Shown here one piece after another: positions 7,686 to 8,518 of a DNA stretch of 8,518 bases (position 1 is the first letter of the stretch; the number at the start of each line of letters is the position of its first letter). The notes under the pieces were generated by a model. It saw only the letters and a list, made by a program, of their open reading frames with translations, was not told the DNA's origin and ran no database searches. Origin of the DNA: Planctomycetaceae bacterium (lineage in GTDB: Bacteria; Planctomycetota; Planctomycetia; Planctomycetales; Planctomycetaceae); NCBI GenBank assembly GCA_029259875.1, contig JAJDEK010000141.1, positions 1 to 8,518 of the forward strand, given 5' to 3'. The translations under genes were made by a program, and so were the position numbers.

Positions 7686-8070
7686 ATTCATCCGAATTCG
7701 AATGCAACGCCATACGATTGCCTTCGCTGTCAAGAATGAGGGCTCGAAAGCCGTGTGGACCAATGGAGTGAATTGGTTCGATCACTTTTCCTCCCTGGGC
7801 TTCCGCCTTTGCGACAGCATCCTGAATGCGATGATCAACATTCATATAAACCAGGACCCCTTTGTCAGCTGAGATCGCCGATTTATCGAGGATCAAGCAA
7901 CCGCCATTTCCCTGTTCATGGTCCAGTACACCGAACCGAGTTTCGTTGAACTGCTCGCAATGGACTTTAATGTTGAGCACTGCTGCATAAAATGCTGCCG
8001 CACGATCGAGGTCAGCCACGGGAATATTGATCCAGACCGCCCGGTTGTGAGTCGAATTGAAGTCACCCAT
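7684..8070 (-). CDS. VOC-fold (glyoxalase-like) protein of unknown substrate
   Basis: Small cytoplasmic vicinal-oxygen-chelate protein, 128 residues from the ATG at 8070. It has two beta-alpha-beta-beta-beta modules: about 9-60, starting with WINIPVADLDRAAAFY, and about 70-124, ending with GFRALILDSEGNRMALHS. The pattern resembles the lactoylglutathione lyase-related group of short VOC proteins found widely in bacteria. Metal ligands are not clear. The first strand has N15 where related proteins often carry an acidic residue. H123 and E117 remain near the end. No substrate can be named. An upstream ATG at 8091 would add seven residues but falls right at the end of a terminator U-tract without a ribosome site. 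AAAGG ten bases before the 8070 ATG supports the shorter form. It is convergent with clpB. Confidence 0.88.
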   Translation of the reverse strand: MGDFNSTHNRAVWINIPVADLDRAAAFYAAVLNIKVHCEQFNETRFGVLDHEQGNGGCLILDKSAISADKGVLVYMNVDHRIQDAVAKAEAQGGKVIEPIHSIGPHGFRALILDSEGNRMALHSNSDE

Positions 8071-8092
8071 GTTACTGATACCTTTGCGCATG

Positions 8093-8127
8093 AAAAAACG
8101 ACGCTCGCTTCAAGTAAAGCCAGCGTC
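8093..8127 (-). terminator. Rho-independent terminator of the 56-residue protein gene
   Basis: On the minus strand, GACGCT pairs with AGCGTC (8122-8127 / 8100-8105). After a single C-C/G-G mismatch, GCTT pairs with AAGC, leaving a 6-base loop. After one G, six U residues follow (8098-8093). This is a canonical intrinsic terminator 32 bases after the small gene. It also sits only 23 bases before the VOC gene start. Confidence 0.85.
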
Positions 8128-8158
8128 TTAATTTAATGATCAACTGTAGGAAGCAATC

Positions 8159-8329
8159 TCAGGCAGATTCTTCCAAAACAACAAAAGGGCTGATCTTACG
8201 AACTTTTTCTTTGATCGTTTCTTTTTCAGCAGGGTCTTTTGCCTTAGCAAATTTTTCCCGAAGTTGTTTCAGTTTGTGTTTCCGGACTCGACGTTGGGCA
8301 AGTTCACGCCCTTTTTCAACACGTCCCAT
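8159..8329 (-). CDS. Small basic protein of unknown function, 56 residues
   Basis: An ATG at 8329 opens a 56-codon frame ending in TGA at 8161-8159. It is very rich in Lys, Arg and Glu. The sequence begins MGRVEKGRELAQRR, continues through a predicted helix or short coiled coil (about 5-45), and ends KISPFVVLEESA. No signal peptide, membrane segment or cysteine is present. It resembles short uncharacterised proteins annotated in planctomycete genomes, possibly the DUF6800 family; that name is from memory and unverified. The frame is supported by coding-like composition and the strong terminator just downstream. A weak AGGA lies 11 bases upstream of the ATG. The charged helix could suggest nucleic acid or ribosome binding, but nothing in the sequence proves this. 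Confidence 0.75.
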   Translation of the reverse strand: MGRVEKGRELAQRRVRKHKLKQLREKFAKAKDPAEKETIKEKVRKISPFVVLEESA

Positions 8330-8400
8330 TTCTCGTTTGTTCCTGAATAAAATGTAAATGCGGTATTGTTCTAATGTATATGTTTTGGGTTAGGTAACTG

Positions 8401-8429
8401 ATTCTAACATCTATCGTGACAAGGAGCAA
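8401..8429 (-). promoter_or_regulatory. Weak sigma-70 promoter candidate for the small basic protein
   Basis: On the minus strand, TAGAAT (8406-8401, 5/6 to the -10 consensus) lies 17 bases after TTGCTC (8429-8424, 3/6 to the -35). The direction and roughly 65-base leader suit the 56-residue gene. The weak -35 makes this only a suggestion. Confidence 0.25.
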
Positions 8430-8432
8430 CGA

Positions 8433-8481
8433 TCAGAGCAGGGCATTTTATCAGAGACCCAGAGAGAAGGTTTTGCTCTGA
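8433..8481. repeat. 8-bp inverted repeat near the right edge
   Basis: TCAGAGCA (8433-8440) and TGCTCTGA (8474-8481) are perfect complements with a 33-base spacer. Nothing else was recognised from 8430 to 8518. The long spacer and absence of a U-tract leave its meaning open. Confidence 0.25.
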
Positions 8482-8518
8482 ATTCGGGTTGACCCATTTG
8501 TAATTCCTTGATATTTCA

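Noticed and set aside
8136..8357. Plus-strand open frame of 73 codons
   Set aside because: It lies antisense to the 56-residue basic protein gene, whose frame has the better composition and a terminator directly downstream.

Overview
The window looks like chromosomal housekeeping DNA from a planctomycete, possibly a Gimesia/Rubinisphaera-type genome. This rests on moderate GC content, a bifunctional-type PheA with a histone-like lysine-rich tail, a consensus sigma-54 promoter upstream of dnaK, and a short basic protein resembling small proteins annotated in planctomycetes. The assignment comes from reading the sequence only and is tentative.

Layout: (1) 1-633, minus strand: 5' part of triosephosphate isomerase (tpiA), cut by the window edge. 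(2) 634-926: tpiA leader with two inverted repeats. (3) 927-2105, minus: PheA, made of a lysine-rich tail, an AroQ-like chorismate mutase domain, prephenate dehydratase and ACT. (4) 2106-2799: a long divergent intergenic region. Its left part holds a candidate pheA promoter. Its right part holds two related TGCCAATATG(T/G)CA elements and a textbook -24/-12 sigma-54 promoter pointing at dnaK. (5) 2800-4713, plus: dnaK. (6) 4714-5003: gap with a hairpin, a sigma-70-like promoter and a strong ribosome binding site. (7) 5004-7619, plus: clpB. (8) 7620-7683: convergent junction with two hairpins. (9) 7684-8070, minus: VOC-fold protein. (10) 8093-8127: Rho-independent terminator reading leftwards. 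(11) 8159-8329, minus: 56-residue basic protein. (12) 8330-8518: upstream region with a weak promoter candidate.

DnaK and ClpB form the bacterial bichaperone disaggregase: DnaK recruits ClpB to aggregates and ClpB threads polypeptides through its pore. They are neighbours here but appear to have different promoters: dnaK a sigma-54 promoter with probable activator sites, clpB a sigma-70-like promoter. No CIRCE, HAIR or sigma-32 element was seen, so dnaK may depend on an RpoN enhancer-binding protein. That is the most interesting regulatory signal here. The second is that the chorismate mutase domain of PheA seems to have lost most of its catalytic residues. No mobile element, CRISPR array, tRNA or rRNA was recognised.
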